From Frankia tisae (GTDB lineage Bacteria > Actinomycetota > Actinomycetes > Frankiales > Frankiaceae): a DNA stretch of 43,729 nt. The notes beneath the pieces are model-generated. The model saw nothing but the letters and a program-made list of their open reading frames with translations, was not told the DNA's origin and ran no database searches. Shown here in pieces: positions 27,711-35,902 of this stretch. Positions within the stretch are counted from its first letter, which is position 1, and each line of letters starts with the position of its first letter. A program made the position numbers and the translations under genes. The stretch is from contig NZ_JANEZT010000008.1 of assembly GCF_025403405.1 (NCBI RefSeq), positions 1 through 43,729 on the forward strand. Reading direction: 5' to 3'.

Positions 27711-28212
27711 GTGCGCTCCTTCGAGCTGCGACCGACCACACGACAGCCGGTATCCGCATGCTAGCTCCGCCGAGGCATGTCCTCACGCATCGAACAGAAA
27801 CCTACCCGCCGGCTCCGCCCTCTTCGTCGAGGACGGAGGACCGACTCAACTGCCGGCCCGACCAGCGGAGACGCTTAGGGCAACCGTGGCCGACCAGCCA
27901 TGATTCCGTCACGTCGTTCCGCCAAGAGCAGAACGACTCGAACCGCGCGGCGCCGTCGCCGCCCGCCCGCTCGGGGCGGCGAGGGCCGCCCGCGAGGCGG
28001 TCTCCCGCCCCGACAGGCTCTCCCTCGTCGCTACCGACGGTAGTCGATGACAGGGTGCCTTCTGTTGTGATTGGCGCCACATGCATATCACTTTGCTATT
28101 TTGATGTTACGTATCGTCGTCGATGCTCGAGGGGTCTCGTGCATTGTCAGACTGAGTGTATTCGGTTAACCACTTTACGTCTGTCGCTGCCGGACTGTGT
28201 GCCAGGTGTTGA
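27711..28212. other. 502-bp gap upstream of clpC
   Basis: No gene seen. It must carry the clpC promoter. The stretch 28075-28205 is clearly AT-richer than the surrounding sequence and may hold regulatory sites or the 3' region of the fhuF-like transcript. No convincing operator or terminator was found. Confidence 0.6.
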
Positions 28213-29172
28213 TCATACTGCAAGTGCCCCGTGACCCTGCGTGTCTATCCAGGCGCGCATGCGTCGCTCCCGCTCGATGTCGTCGGTGAAGGGACAGGTC
28301 GTGCAGTACTCGTCGCCGAGCCGGTGGGCGAGGCAGCAGGATCCGCAGCGCATCCCCGTGTAGGGCCGGCCGCGATGGACGAATTCGTGCCAGCGCGGGC
28401 GGGCGCGCATGGTCGGGGCCGCCCGTTCGAAGAAGGCGTCGGCCTCGTCCCGTCCCGCGTCGGGGTCGCCGGTGGCCCGCTCGGTCAGCAGGAAGGCGCG
28501 TGCGCACTGGGCGGCCACCGCCCCCCAGAGGGCCGGATAGCCGAGTCGGACCCGCCCCCGCAGCTCCCGGACGAAGGGACCCAGATGGGTGAGGATCTCG
28601 TCCACGAGAACTCCTCGTAGCGCGACGAGATCACCGACCACCCGGTCCGCCCCCTCGCCGGGCGCGCTCGCGGGCTCATCGGGCGGGCTCGCGGGGTGGC
28701 CGCCTGCGGCCGCCCGGGCGTCGGCCAGCACCGTCCCGGCGGGTCCATGCAGCGCCGTCCGGTCGTACCAGCCGCTGTCGAGCTCTCGCAGTGACATCCT
28801 CGTCGGGTCCAGGTCCGGGACTCGTTGCAGCAGCATGTAGGAGGCGACGGCCGGCGCTACGACGGCGGCGGAGTACCAGTTGGCCAGGTAGCTGGCGGCG
28901 ACCTCGGGGCTGGCACCGGGATGGGACCGAGCGATCCGGGCCAGCGACCGCGCCACTCCCCCCGGCCCGGTGAGGAAGGCGCAGTCCGCCCAGCCGGGGC
29001 CGGCCGGCACGCCGTAACACAGGCTGCGGGGCTCCAGCGCGCCGGCAAGATCATGCGGGACGATTCCCTGCGCGGCGGTCGCGCTGGAATCCCGCGGGGA
29101 GCGGCGGGTCGAGGCGCCGCCTTCGGTGGCCGACTCCCGCGGCGTTGCAGGAGTCGGCAGAGGCACGAGCAT
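28213..29172 (-). CDS. FhuF-like ferric-siderophore reductase
   Basis: A 319-aa protein whose C-terminus carries the FhuF [2Fe-2S] motif, MRCGSCCLAHRLGDEYCTTCPF (Cys-Cys-x10-Cys-x2-Cys). Such proteins reduce ferric siderophores in the cytoplasm to free iron. The N-terminal 50 residues are Pro/Ser/Thr-rich; the rest is helical (ASYLANWYSAAVVAPAVASYMLL). The start is ATG 29172. More upstream ATGs at 29196 and 29262 are in frame, but the iron box and -10 element lie over that part, and the predicted transcription start coincides with the A of ATG 29172, which implies a leaderless mRNA. Iron repression by an IdeR/DmdR-type regulator is expected. No siderophore genes are adjacent. Confidence 0.88.
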   Translation of the reverse strand: MLVPLPTPATPRESATEGGASTRRSPRDSSATAAQGIVPHDLAGALEPRSLCYGVPAGPGWADCAFLTGPGGVARSLARIARSHPGASPEVAASYLANWYSAAVVAPAVASYMLLQRVPDLDPTRMSLRELDSGWYDRTALHGPAGTVLADARAAAGGHPASPPDEPASAPGEGADRVVGDLVALRGVLVDEILTHLGPFVRELRGRVRLGYPALWGAVAAQCARAFLLTERATGDPDAGRDEADAFFERAAPTMRARPRWHEFVHRGRPYTGMRCGSCCLAHRLGDEYCTTCPFTDDIERERRMRAWIDTQGHGALAV

Positions 29173-29176
29173 GAGC

Positions 29177-29195
29177 TTAGGTAAAGCTAACTTCA
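29177..29195 (-). promoter_or_regulatory. Iron box (IdeR/DmdR/DtxR operator)
   Basis: The plus strand reads TTAGGTAAAGCTAACTTCA, matching the 19-bp consensus TTAGGTTAGGCTAACCTAA at 15 positions, with the core TTAGGT and GCTAAC intact. It covers the -10 element of the fhuF-like gene, so iron-loaded repressor would block transcription. Confidence 0.85.
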
Positions 29196-29207
29196 TCGCG
29201 CTGTCAA
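29179..29207 (-). promoter_or_regulatory. Predicted leaderless promoter of the fhuF-like gene
   Basis: On the minus strand TTGACA (29207-29202), a 17-base spacer, then TTACCT (29184-29179). The predicted +1, six bases after the -10, is base 29172, the A of the ATG. A perfect consensus -35 is rare in this window. Confidence 0.65.
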
Positions 29208-29476
29208 ATGACTGTGACCACACCGGCATGCACACCCGACATAGGCCCGGCTTGAGGCACATATCCCGCTCTGCCCCTCAAGGCGCCATGCGACGGACTC
29301 TTCGCGGGAGGTAGTCGGACCGGACCCCTCGTCCCGCGGCGTACGCGTCGGAGATGGCCGTCTGCCCAGGCTCGACTCCGCGCTGTGCCCGATTGTCCTC
29401 CTCTCCTTCGCATCGCGCTCCCGGCGGTCCTTGTGCGTATCTGGGCGGGGATCGCGCATCTGGCGGTGGGGTGGGG

Positions 29477-30391
29477 TCAGCGGCGGTCGGTGGTGAGGCG
29501 GCGGTCGACCGCCGTGGCGATGGCCTGCTGGCCGCGGGCGGTCGGGTGCGCGCTGAGGTCGCGGGCCGGCGGGAACATGCCGATCGGGGCCACCCAGGAG
29601 TCCTTGGTGCAGATCTCGTGGCCGCGCAGCGCCCGGTCGGTCGCGACGTACTCCACGTCCGCGTCGGCCGCCGCCCGCCGGATCACCCGGTTCAGCTGGC
29701 TGTTCAGACTGGTGAGCTGGCGTCGTTCGGTATTACTCAGCCATTTACAGGTGTTCTTGCGCTGACTGCTCGGGAATATGTCGGGATATCCGACCACGAC
29801 GATCCTGGATTTTGGTGCTGCCGCCTTCACCGCCGCGTAGTTCGCGCTCAGGACATCCGGGAGTTCCTTGGTGATGCGATCCCGCTCGCGCTTGTCCTTG
29901 CCATCCCAGAAACATTTCCAGGCGAAGCAGCTCAGGATTACGTTGCTAAAACCGATGTCATTGCCGCCGATGGTGATGGTGACGATGTCCGGGGCGGTGC
30001 GCAGCCCTCGCAACTGGGTCAGCTGTGGCTTCTCGCCCTTGAACGACTCGTTGAGGGCGTCCGTGGTCGCCCCGGAGCATGCCGCGAACAGCGCCACGGT
30101 GGTCGACGGCTCCATGGCGGCCAGTCGCCGCGGCCACGCCTGGTTGCTACGCCGGCAGCGGGGAGTGAGTACGTCGAAAGGGGGGCTGCCCTCGCCCGAG
30201 GAGTAGGAGTCGCCCAGCGCCGCCAGGGTGCGCTGCCGCGGCGCCGTGGCAGCCGACGCATTCCCCCCGGACGACACCGTCACGGCGGTATAGAGGAATA
30301 CCGTCGACAGAACGAGGAGGAAGGGCCGGGTGAGGCGCCCGGACCGGCCGGCCCCACGACCCGCCCGTGCTCCCGGAGATCGGTCCCGCAT
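29477..30391 (-). CDS. Secreted SGNH/GDSL-type esterase or lipase
   Basis: 304 aa. A basic N-terminus and a hydrophobic segment (PFLLVLSTVFLYTAVTV, about residues 23-39) ending in ASAA around residue 47 form a likely Sec signal peptide. The SGNH blocks are ALGDSYSSGEG (nucleophile Ser62), a central Gly (PDIVTITIGGND) and HPTARGQQ with the catalytic His. Six cysteines in the mature part suit disulfide bonds, as in Streptomyces scabies esterase-type enzymes. It should hydrolyse ester bonds outside the cell; the substrate is unknown. The ATG at 30391 lacks a clear Shine-Dalgarno. Confidence 0.88.
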   Translation of the reverse strand: MRDRSPGARAGRGAGRSGRLTRPFLLVLSTVFLYTAVTVSSGGNASAATAPRQRTLAALGDSYSSGEGSPPFDVLTPRCRRSNQAWPRRLAAMEPSTTVALFAACSGATTDALNESFKGEKPQLTQLRGLRTAPDIVTITIGGNDIGFSNVILSCFAWKCFWDGKDKRERDRITKELPDVLSANYAAVKAAAPKSRIVVVGYPDIFPSSQRKNTCKWLSNTERRQLTSLNSQLNRVIRRAAADADVEYVATDRALRGHEICTKDSWVAPIGMFPPARDLSAHPTARGQQAIATAVDRRLTTDRR

Positions 30392-30515
30392 AGCAGGAAT
30401 CTTAACCGGCGGAACCGGCCTCGCATCCAGGATCCGGCAAGATGTCGGTTACCTGACCGGCCACCGGGCGGGAATTCGCCCGCCAGTCGCCGGACGAATC
30501 ACGCCGCGGCCGAAA

Positions 30516-31267
<752 letters not shown>

Positions 31268-31268
<1 letters not shown>

Positions 31269-32371
31269 CAGGACTCCTCCACGGTCGGGCCCGCCCAGTC
31301 CGGCCCCGAGGGACGGCCGGGATCGAGATCGAGGCCGAGATCGAGAGCGGGCGCGGAGTGGGTGAGGGCGCCGACCGCAAGATAGTCCACCCCGGTGGCC
31401 GCGACGTCCGGGGCCACCCGCAGGGTCAGTCCGCCGCTGGCCTCCAGCCGTACCCCCGCCGGCCTGGCGATTGCCACCGAGGCCCGCAGGTCGGCCGAGG
31501 TCATGTTGTCGCAGAGGATGAGGTCCGCCCCCGCGGCGACGGCCTCGGCGACCTGGTCGACCGTGTCGCACTCGACCTCGACGGGCAGCCCCGGGAAGCG
31601 GGCCCGCACCGCCACGAAGGCCGCCGCCACCCCGCCCGCGGCGACCACATGGTTGTCCTTGATCAGTGCCGCGTCGGTCAGCGACATCCGATGGTTGCGG
31701 CCCCCACCGCAGCGCACGGCGTACTTCTCCAGGGCGCGCAGCCCGGGCAGCGTCTTGCGGGTGTCGCGGATCGCCGCGCCCGTCCCGGCGATGGCGTCGA
31801 CCCAGGCGCGGGTCAGCGTGGCGATCCCGGACAGGTGGCACAGCAGGTTCAGCGCGGTGCGCTCGGCGGTGAGCAGGCCGCGGACCGGGCCGTTGACCCG
31901 GGCCACCGTCGTGCCGGGGGAGACGGCGTCGCCGTCGTGGGCGGTCAGGGTGACGGTCACGGACCGGCCGAGCAGGCTCTCGAACACCGCCGCGGCTACC
32001 GGCAGCCCGGCGACCGTGCCGGCCGCGCGGCTGACCAGGGCTCCGTGCCCGACCAGGGCGGCGTCGACGGTTGCCTCGGAGGTGGCGTCGACCGCGCCGA
32101 TCCGGCTGGCGTCGACCGCGCCGATCCGGCTGCTCTGCCCGTCCGACTCCGAGCCCGGGAGGTCCTCGGCGACGGCCCGGCCGATCACCGCGACGACACC
32201 TTCGGGGTCGAGGCCGGCCGCCGCCAGCGCGCTGCGGGTGGCGGGGGACAGCCGACCGCTGTGGACCTCGGCCCAGTGGTGGTCCGCCGAGGCCTGGTCG
32301 GCGGCCGCGGCTGCGGCTGCGGCGGTGTCCGCTTCGCCGGCCACGGCCTGAGGGGTGCGCGGATCGCTCAC
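31268..32371 (-). CDS. nadC: Nicotinate-nucleotide pyrophosphorylase (carboxylating)
   Basis: 367 aa; converts quinolinate and PRPP to nicotinate mononucleotide, carbon dioxide and pyrophosphate in NAD synthesis. Conserved blocks are LLCHLSGIATLT, DTRKTLPGLRALEKYAVRCG, NHRMSLTDAALIKDNH and VEVECDT..LILCDNM. The start GTG 32371 overlaps the nadB stop (GTGA). The protein is about 70-80 residues longer than usual: an Ala-rich N-terminal extension (about 1-35) and, near residue 85, a perfect in-frame 24-bp duplication giving SRIGAVDA twice. Both lie outside the catalytic core. No nadA is present nearby, so quinolinate synthase must be encoded elsewhere. Confidence 0.96.
32084..32131. repeat. Perfect 24-bp tandem duplication inside nadC
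   Basis: Bases 32084-32107 are repeated exactly at 32108-32131, adding eight codons (SRIGAVDA-type) in frame, in the N-terminal part of NadC. Confidence 0.95.
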
Positions 32372-34068
32372 GGCGCCGGCCGCATGGGTTCGACGTCGAT
32401 GATCAGTTCCCCCTCCGGGTCGAGCCGGGTCAGGATCCGGCCGAGCCAGTGCGCGTCGTCGCGTTCGCCGAAGTCCTCCCGCCAGTGGGAGCCCCGGGTC
32501 TCCGTGCGGGTCGCGGCGGCGGCGACGAGGGCGGTCGCGACGGTCCGCAGGTTGGTCATCTCCCAGGCCGGCGGGCCGGCGGTCACCGTCGCACCGCTGA
32601 CCCGAAGGTCGCCGAGGCCGGCCAGGACCTTCGCCGTCGCCCGCAGGCTGTCGGCGCTGCGCAGCACCCCGGCGCCGTCGGTCATCGCCCGGGTCAGCTC
32701 GGCGCGTTCGGCCGGATCGGTCAGCCCGCTGCCCCGGCCGACGACCGGGGCGGCGGGCACGGCGTCGCCGCGCCGGCCCGCGCGCTCGGTGCCCGCGATG
32801 GCATGGGCGATGCGGGCCGCGAAGACCAGGCCCTCCAGCAGGCTGTTCGACGCCAGCCGGTTGGCGCCGTGCACCCCGGTGCAGGCCACCTCCCCGCAGG
32901 CGTACAGGCCGGGGACCGTGGTGCGGCCCCACAGATCGGTGCGCACCCCGCCGGAGGCGTAGTGGGCGGCCGGCGCGACCGGGATCGGCATGGTCACCGG
33001 GTCGACGCCGACCGAGCGGCAGCGGGCGGTGATCGACGGGAAGCGTCGCTCGATCGTCTGCGCACCGAGCCCCCGGGCGTCGAGATACAGGTGGTCGACG
33101 CCGTGGGCCGCCATCACCCGCGACATCTGCTTGGCGACGACGTCGCGGGGGGCGAGGTCGGCCAGCGGATGGGCACCGGCCATCACCCGCTCGCCGGCGG
33201 CGTCGACGAGGACGGCACCCTCGCCGCGCATCGCCTCGCTGACCAGCGGTTGCTGGCCCCCGGGTTGGGCGCCCACCTGGGCCGAGGCCGCCGGTGGCAG
33301 CCACAGCGCGGTCGGGTGGAACTGGACGAACTCCAGGTCGGCGACGACGGCGCCGGCCCGCAGGGCCAGGGCCACGCCATCCCCGGTGGACACGCCCGGA
33401 TTGGTGGTCGAGGCGAAGATCTGCCCCATCCCGCCGGTCGCGAGCACGATCGCGGGCGCGGTGACCGCCCCGACGCCGTCCCGGCTGCCCTCGCCGAGCA
33501 CGTGCAGGGTCGCGCCGGCCGTGCGGCCGTCGGCGTCCCGCAGCAGGTCCAGGACGAGGGCGTTCTCGATCACCTCGATCTCGGGATCGGCCCGCACCGC
33601 GGCGATCAGGGCCCGCTCGACCTCCAGCCCGGTGGCGTCGCCGCCGGCATGGACGATCCGGTTGCGCAGGTGACCGCCCTCGCGGGTGAGGGCGAACGAG
33701 CCGTCGTCGGCCCGGTCGAAGCGCGCGCCGAGCTCGGCGAGCTCCCGAACCCTGGCCGGTCCCTCGTCGACCAGCACCTGCGCGGCGCCCGGATCGCACA
33801 GGCCGACGCCGGCGACGAGAGTGTCGGCGAGATGGTCGGCGGGGGAGTCCTCGGCGGCAAGCGCCGCGGCGATCCCACCCTGGGCCCACCGGGTGGAGCC
33901 CGCGTCGAGATGCGCCTTCGTGACCAGCAGGACCCGGGCCGAAGGCAGCTCCCGGCGCAGGTGCAGGACCGCGGTGAGACCGGCGATCCCCGATCCGATG
34001 ACGACGATGTCCGCGGCGCGGGTCCACCCTGGGCGAGGTGCGCCGAGCCGGCACGGCAGCATGATCAC
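32368..34068 (-). CDS. nadB: L-aspartate oxidase
   Basis: 566 aa; flavoprotein that oxidises L-aspartate to iminoaspartate, the first step of NAD synthesis. The FAD-binding N-terminus is [18 protein letters not shown]; other marks are [22 protein letters not shown], the active-site region [18 protein letters not shown] and [21 protein letters not shown], which separates NadB and fumarate reductase-type proteins. The helical C-terminal domain is complete. The GTG at 34068 overlaps the panD stop (GTGA), and the stop overlaps nadC (GTGA), so translation is chained. The product iminoaspartate needs NadA, not seen here. Confidence 0.97.
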   Translation of the reverse strand: MIMLPCRLGAPRPGWTRAADIVVIGSGIAGLTAVLHLRRELPSARVLLVTKAHLDAGSTRWAQGGIAAALAAEDSPADHLADTLVAGVGLCDPGAAQVLVDEGPARVRELAELGARFDRADDGSFALTREGGHLRNRIVHAGGDATGLEVERALIAAVRADPEIEVIENALVLDLLRDADGRTAGATLHVLGEGSRDGVGAVTAPAIVLATGGMGQIFASTTNPGVSTGDGVALALRAGAVVADLEFVQFHPTALWLPPAASAQVGAQPGGQQPLVSEAMRGEGAVLVDAAGERVMAGAHPLADLAPRDVVAKQMSRVMAAHGVDHLYLDARGLGAQTIERRFPSITARCRSVGVDPVTMPIPVAPAAHYASGGVRTDLWGRTTVPGLYACGEVACTGVHGANRLASNSLLEGLVFAARIAHAIAGTERAGRRGDAVPAAPVVGRGSGLTDPAERAELTRAMTDGAGVLRSADSLRATAKVLAGLGDLRVSGATVTAGPPAWEMTNLRTVATALVAAAATRTETRGSHWREDFGERDDAHWLGRILTRLDPEGELIIDVEPMRPAP

Positions 34069-34499
34069 CGGGGTGCCACGACCGTTCGGCTGACGTCGCC
34101 GCGCAGGCTCTCCGGATCGCCGGGAAGCGCCTCGGCCGGGTCGTGCCCGCGGCCGATGATGCGGTTCTCGGCATCGACGAACAGCACGCGGGGGACGTGC
34201 CGGCGCGCCTCGGCGTCCTCCATCACCCCGTAGGCGATGATGATGACCAGGTCGCCGGGCTGGACCAGCCGGGCCGCCGCGCCGTTGATGCCGATCACGC
34301 CGCTGCCGGCCGGGCCCGCGATCGTGTACGTCTCCAGGCGGGCGCCGTTGTTGATGTCGACGATCGTCACCTGCTCGCCGGGGAGCAGGTCGGCGGCCTC
34401 GAGCAGGTCGGCGTCGATCGTCACCGAGCCCACGTAGTGCAGGTCGGCCTGGGTGACCGTGGCCCGGTGGATCTTGGCGGTGAGCATGGTGCGCAACAC
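34065..34499 (-). CDS. panD: Aspartate 1-decarboxylase proenzyme
   Basis: 144 aa; pyruvoyl enzyme making beta-alanine from aspartate for pantothenate. The self-cleavage site is HYVGSVTID, between Gly24 and Ser25, so Ser25 becomes the pyruvoyl group. The fold core ([33 protein letters not shown]) is complete. The start is GTG 34499 because the family begins [14 protein letters not shown]; it lies two bases after the panC stop. Neighbouring nadB also consumes aspartate, so the operon holds two aspartate-using first steps. Confidence 0.98.
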   Translation of the reverse strand: MLRTMLTAKIHRATVTQADLHYVGSVTIDADLLEAADLLPGEQVTIVDINNGARLETYTIAGPAGSGVIGINGAAARLVQPGDLVIIIAYGVMEDAEARRHVPRVLFVDAENRIIGRGHDPAEALPGDPESLRGDVSRTVVAPR

Positions 34500-34501
34500 G
34501 G

Positions 34502-35635
34502 TCAGGCCCCCTGGGCGTTGGTGGGGAGGATGAGCGAGATGTTGTCGATCAGGCGGGTCGTGCCCACGCGGGCGGCGACGAGCAGCAGCGCGGGGCCGCT
34601 GCGGACCGGCCCCAGATCCTCGGGGCTGGCCAGTTCGAGGTAGTCGACGGCGACGCCGTCCGCCGCGGCGAGCACGGCACCCGCGGCCGCGAGCACCGCC
34701 GGCGCCCCCGCGCCGCTGGCCGCCACGCCGGCGGCGAGCGCCCGGGACAGCGCGAGCGCGTCGGTCCGCTGCACGGGGGTGAGGTAGACGTTGCGGCTCG
34801 ACCTCGCCAGACCGTCGGGCTCGCGGGCCGTCTCCACCCCGATGACGGTGACGTCGAAGGCGAGGTCGGCGACCATCCGACGGATGCAGACGAGCTGCTG
34901 GGCGTCCTTGCGGCCGAAGAACGCCAGGTCCGGGTGGACCAGGTGCAGCATGGTCCCGACGAGGGTGAGCATCCCGTCGAAGTGACCCGGGCGGGACGCG
35001 CCCTCCAGCACCGCGCCGAGCGGTCCGGCGCTGAGCTGGACCAGCGGCGGCGGATCGTGGATCACCGTGGGGGCGAACACCACGTCAACCCCCTCCCGGG
35101 CACACACCGCGAGGTCCGCGGCGAGCGTGCGCGGGTAGCGGTCGAGGTCCTCGCCCGCCCCGAACTGCAGCGGGTTGACGAAGATCGTGGCGACCACCTG
35201 ATCGGCCTGGGTGCGGGCCGCCCGCAGCAGGCTCGCGTGCCCCTCGTGCAGCGCCCCCATGGTCATGACCACGGCGCGGACCGGGCGGTCGTGCCGCGAG
35301 GACGCGCGGGCGGGCCCCGCTTCGTCCTCGGCGGCCGATCGTGGGTGCGCGCCCGACCGCTGGTCCAGCGCGACGAGGGCGGCTCGCAGCTCGGCCCGGT
35401 CGCGGGCGACCACGGGCTGAGCTGGCCCGGCCGGCGCCGGCGCCGGGCGGGGAATGGTCGCCGGCCGCGGCACCGCTACTGGCTCGGCGGCTGCTGCAGG
35501 CTCGGTGGCCGCTGCAGGGTCGACGGCCGCTGCAGGGTCGGCGGTCGCCGTGGGCTCGGCGGCGGCGGATTCGGAACCGGCGGGCCGACCGGGGCGCGGG
35601 GCGCGGTCGGGCGCGGTGGAAAGGTCGATGCTCAT
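34502..35635 (-). CDS. panC: Pantothenate synthetase with a disordered N-terminal extension
   Basis: 377 aa; ATP-dependent joining of pantoate and beta-alanine. The HIGH-type motif is [10 protein letters not shown] (124-133); then [46 protein letters not shown] and SSRNVYL (KMSKS equivalent). The usual protein is about 280-310 residues with MGALHEGH near residue 30, so there are some 75-95 extra N-terminal residues, mostly Ala/Pro/Glu/Asp repeats from a tandem-repeat DNA tract (about 35464-35560). ATG 35635 opens the five-gene operon; its Shine-Dalgarno is weak (GGAA). No panB is present in the window. Confidence 0.95.
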   Translation of the reverse strand: MSIDLSTAPDRAPRPGRPAGSESAAAEPTATADPAAAVDPAAATEPAAAAEPVAVPRPATIPRPAPAPAGPAQPVVARDRAELRAALVALDQRSGAHPRSAAEDEAGPARASSRHDRPVRAVVMTMGALHEGHASLLRAARTQADQVVATIFVNPLQFGAGEDLDRYPRTLAADLAVCAREGVDVVFAPTVIHDPPPLVQLSAGPLGAVLEGASRPGHFDGMLTLVGTMLHLVHPDLAFFGRKDAQQLVCIRRMVADLAFDVTVIGVETAREPDGLARSSRNVYLTPVQRTDALALSRALAAGVAASGAGAPAVLAAAGAVLAAADGVAVDYLELASPEDLGPVRSGPALLLVAARVGTTRLIDNISLILPTNAQGA

Positions 35636-35820
35636 CGTTTCCGTTCCAGTCCTCAGGGAGGGGTACCGGACGTCGAGCGCCACTGTAACTCGCCTGCAAT
35701 GCCTGCCGCGACTCCCTGTGATCCGGGCATCGTCGGCTCGGTCCACGCGCCGTTTCCCAGCCCCGCGCCGGTGCGGGTGCAGCGCCTCGGAAGTCCCCCT
35801 TCCCGTCCTAGAGTCCGTCA

Positions 35821-35841
35821 CCGAACACCGAACACCGAACA
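35821..35841. repeat. 7-bp tandem repeat upstream of panC
   Basis: CCGAACA repeated three times (35821-35841), followed by CCGGAAC. It lies between the MMPL stop codon and the panC start, about 185 bases upstream of panC. Confidence 0.85.
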
Positions 35842-35902
35842 CCGGAACGGAACCGGCGAACCGCTGCCCTAGCTCCAGGGACGGGATGGTACGGACGCCT
35901 CG

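Larger units (their letters stand above)
29173..29476. other. Gap between the SGNH hydrolase and the fhuF-like gene
   Basis: 304 bases. The left end (29177-29207) holds the iron-regulated promoter. The rest shows no gene and no clear terminator for the SGNH hydrolase gene, whose stop codon is at 29477. Confidence 0.6.

Noticed and set aside
28075-28205. AT-richer patch considered as foreign DNA or a tRNA/attachment site remnant
   Set aside because: No tRNA fold, integrase, direct repeats or coding sequence; more likely a promoter region.
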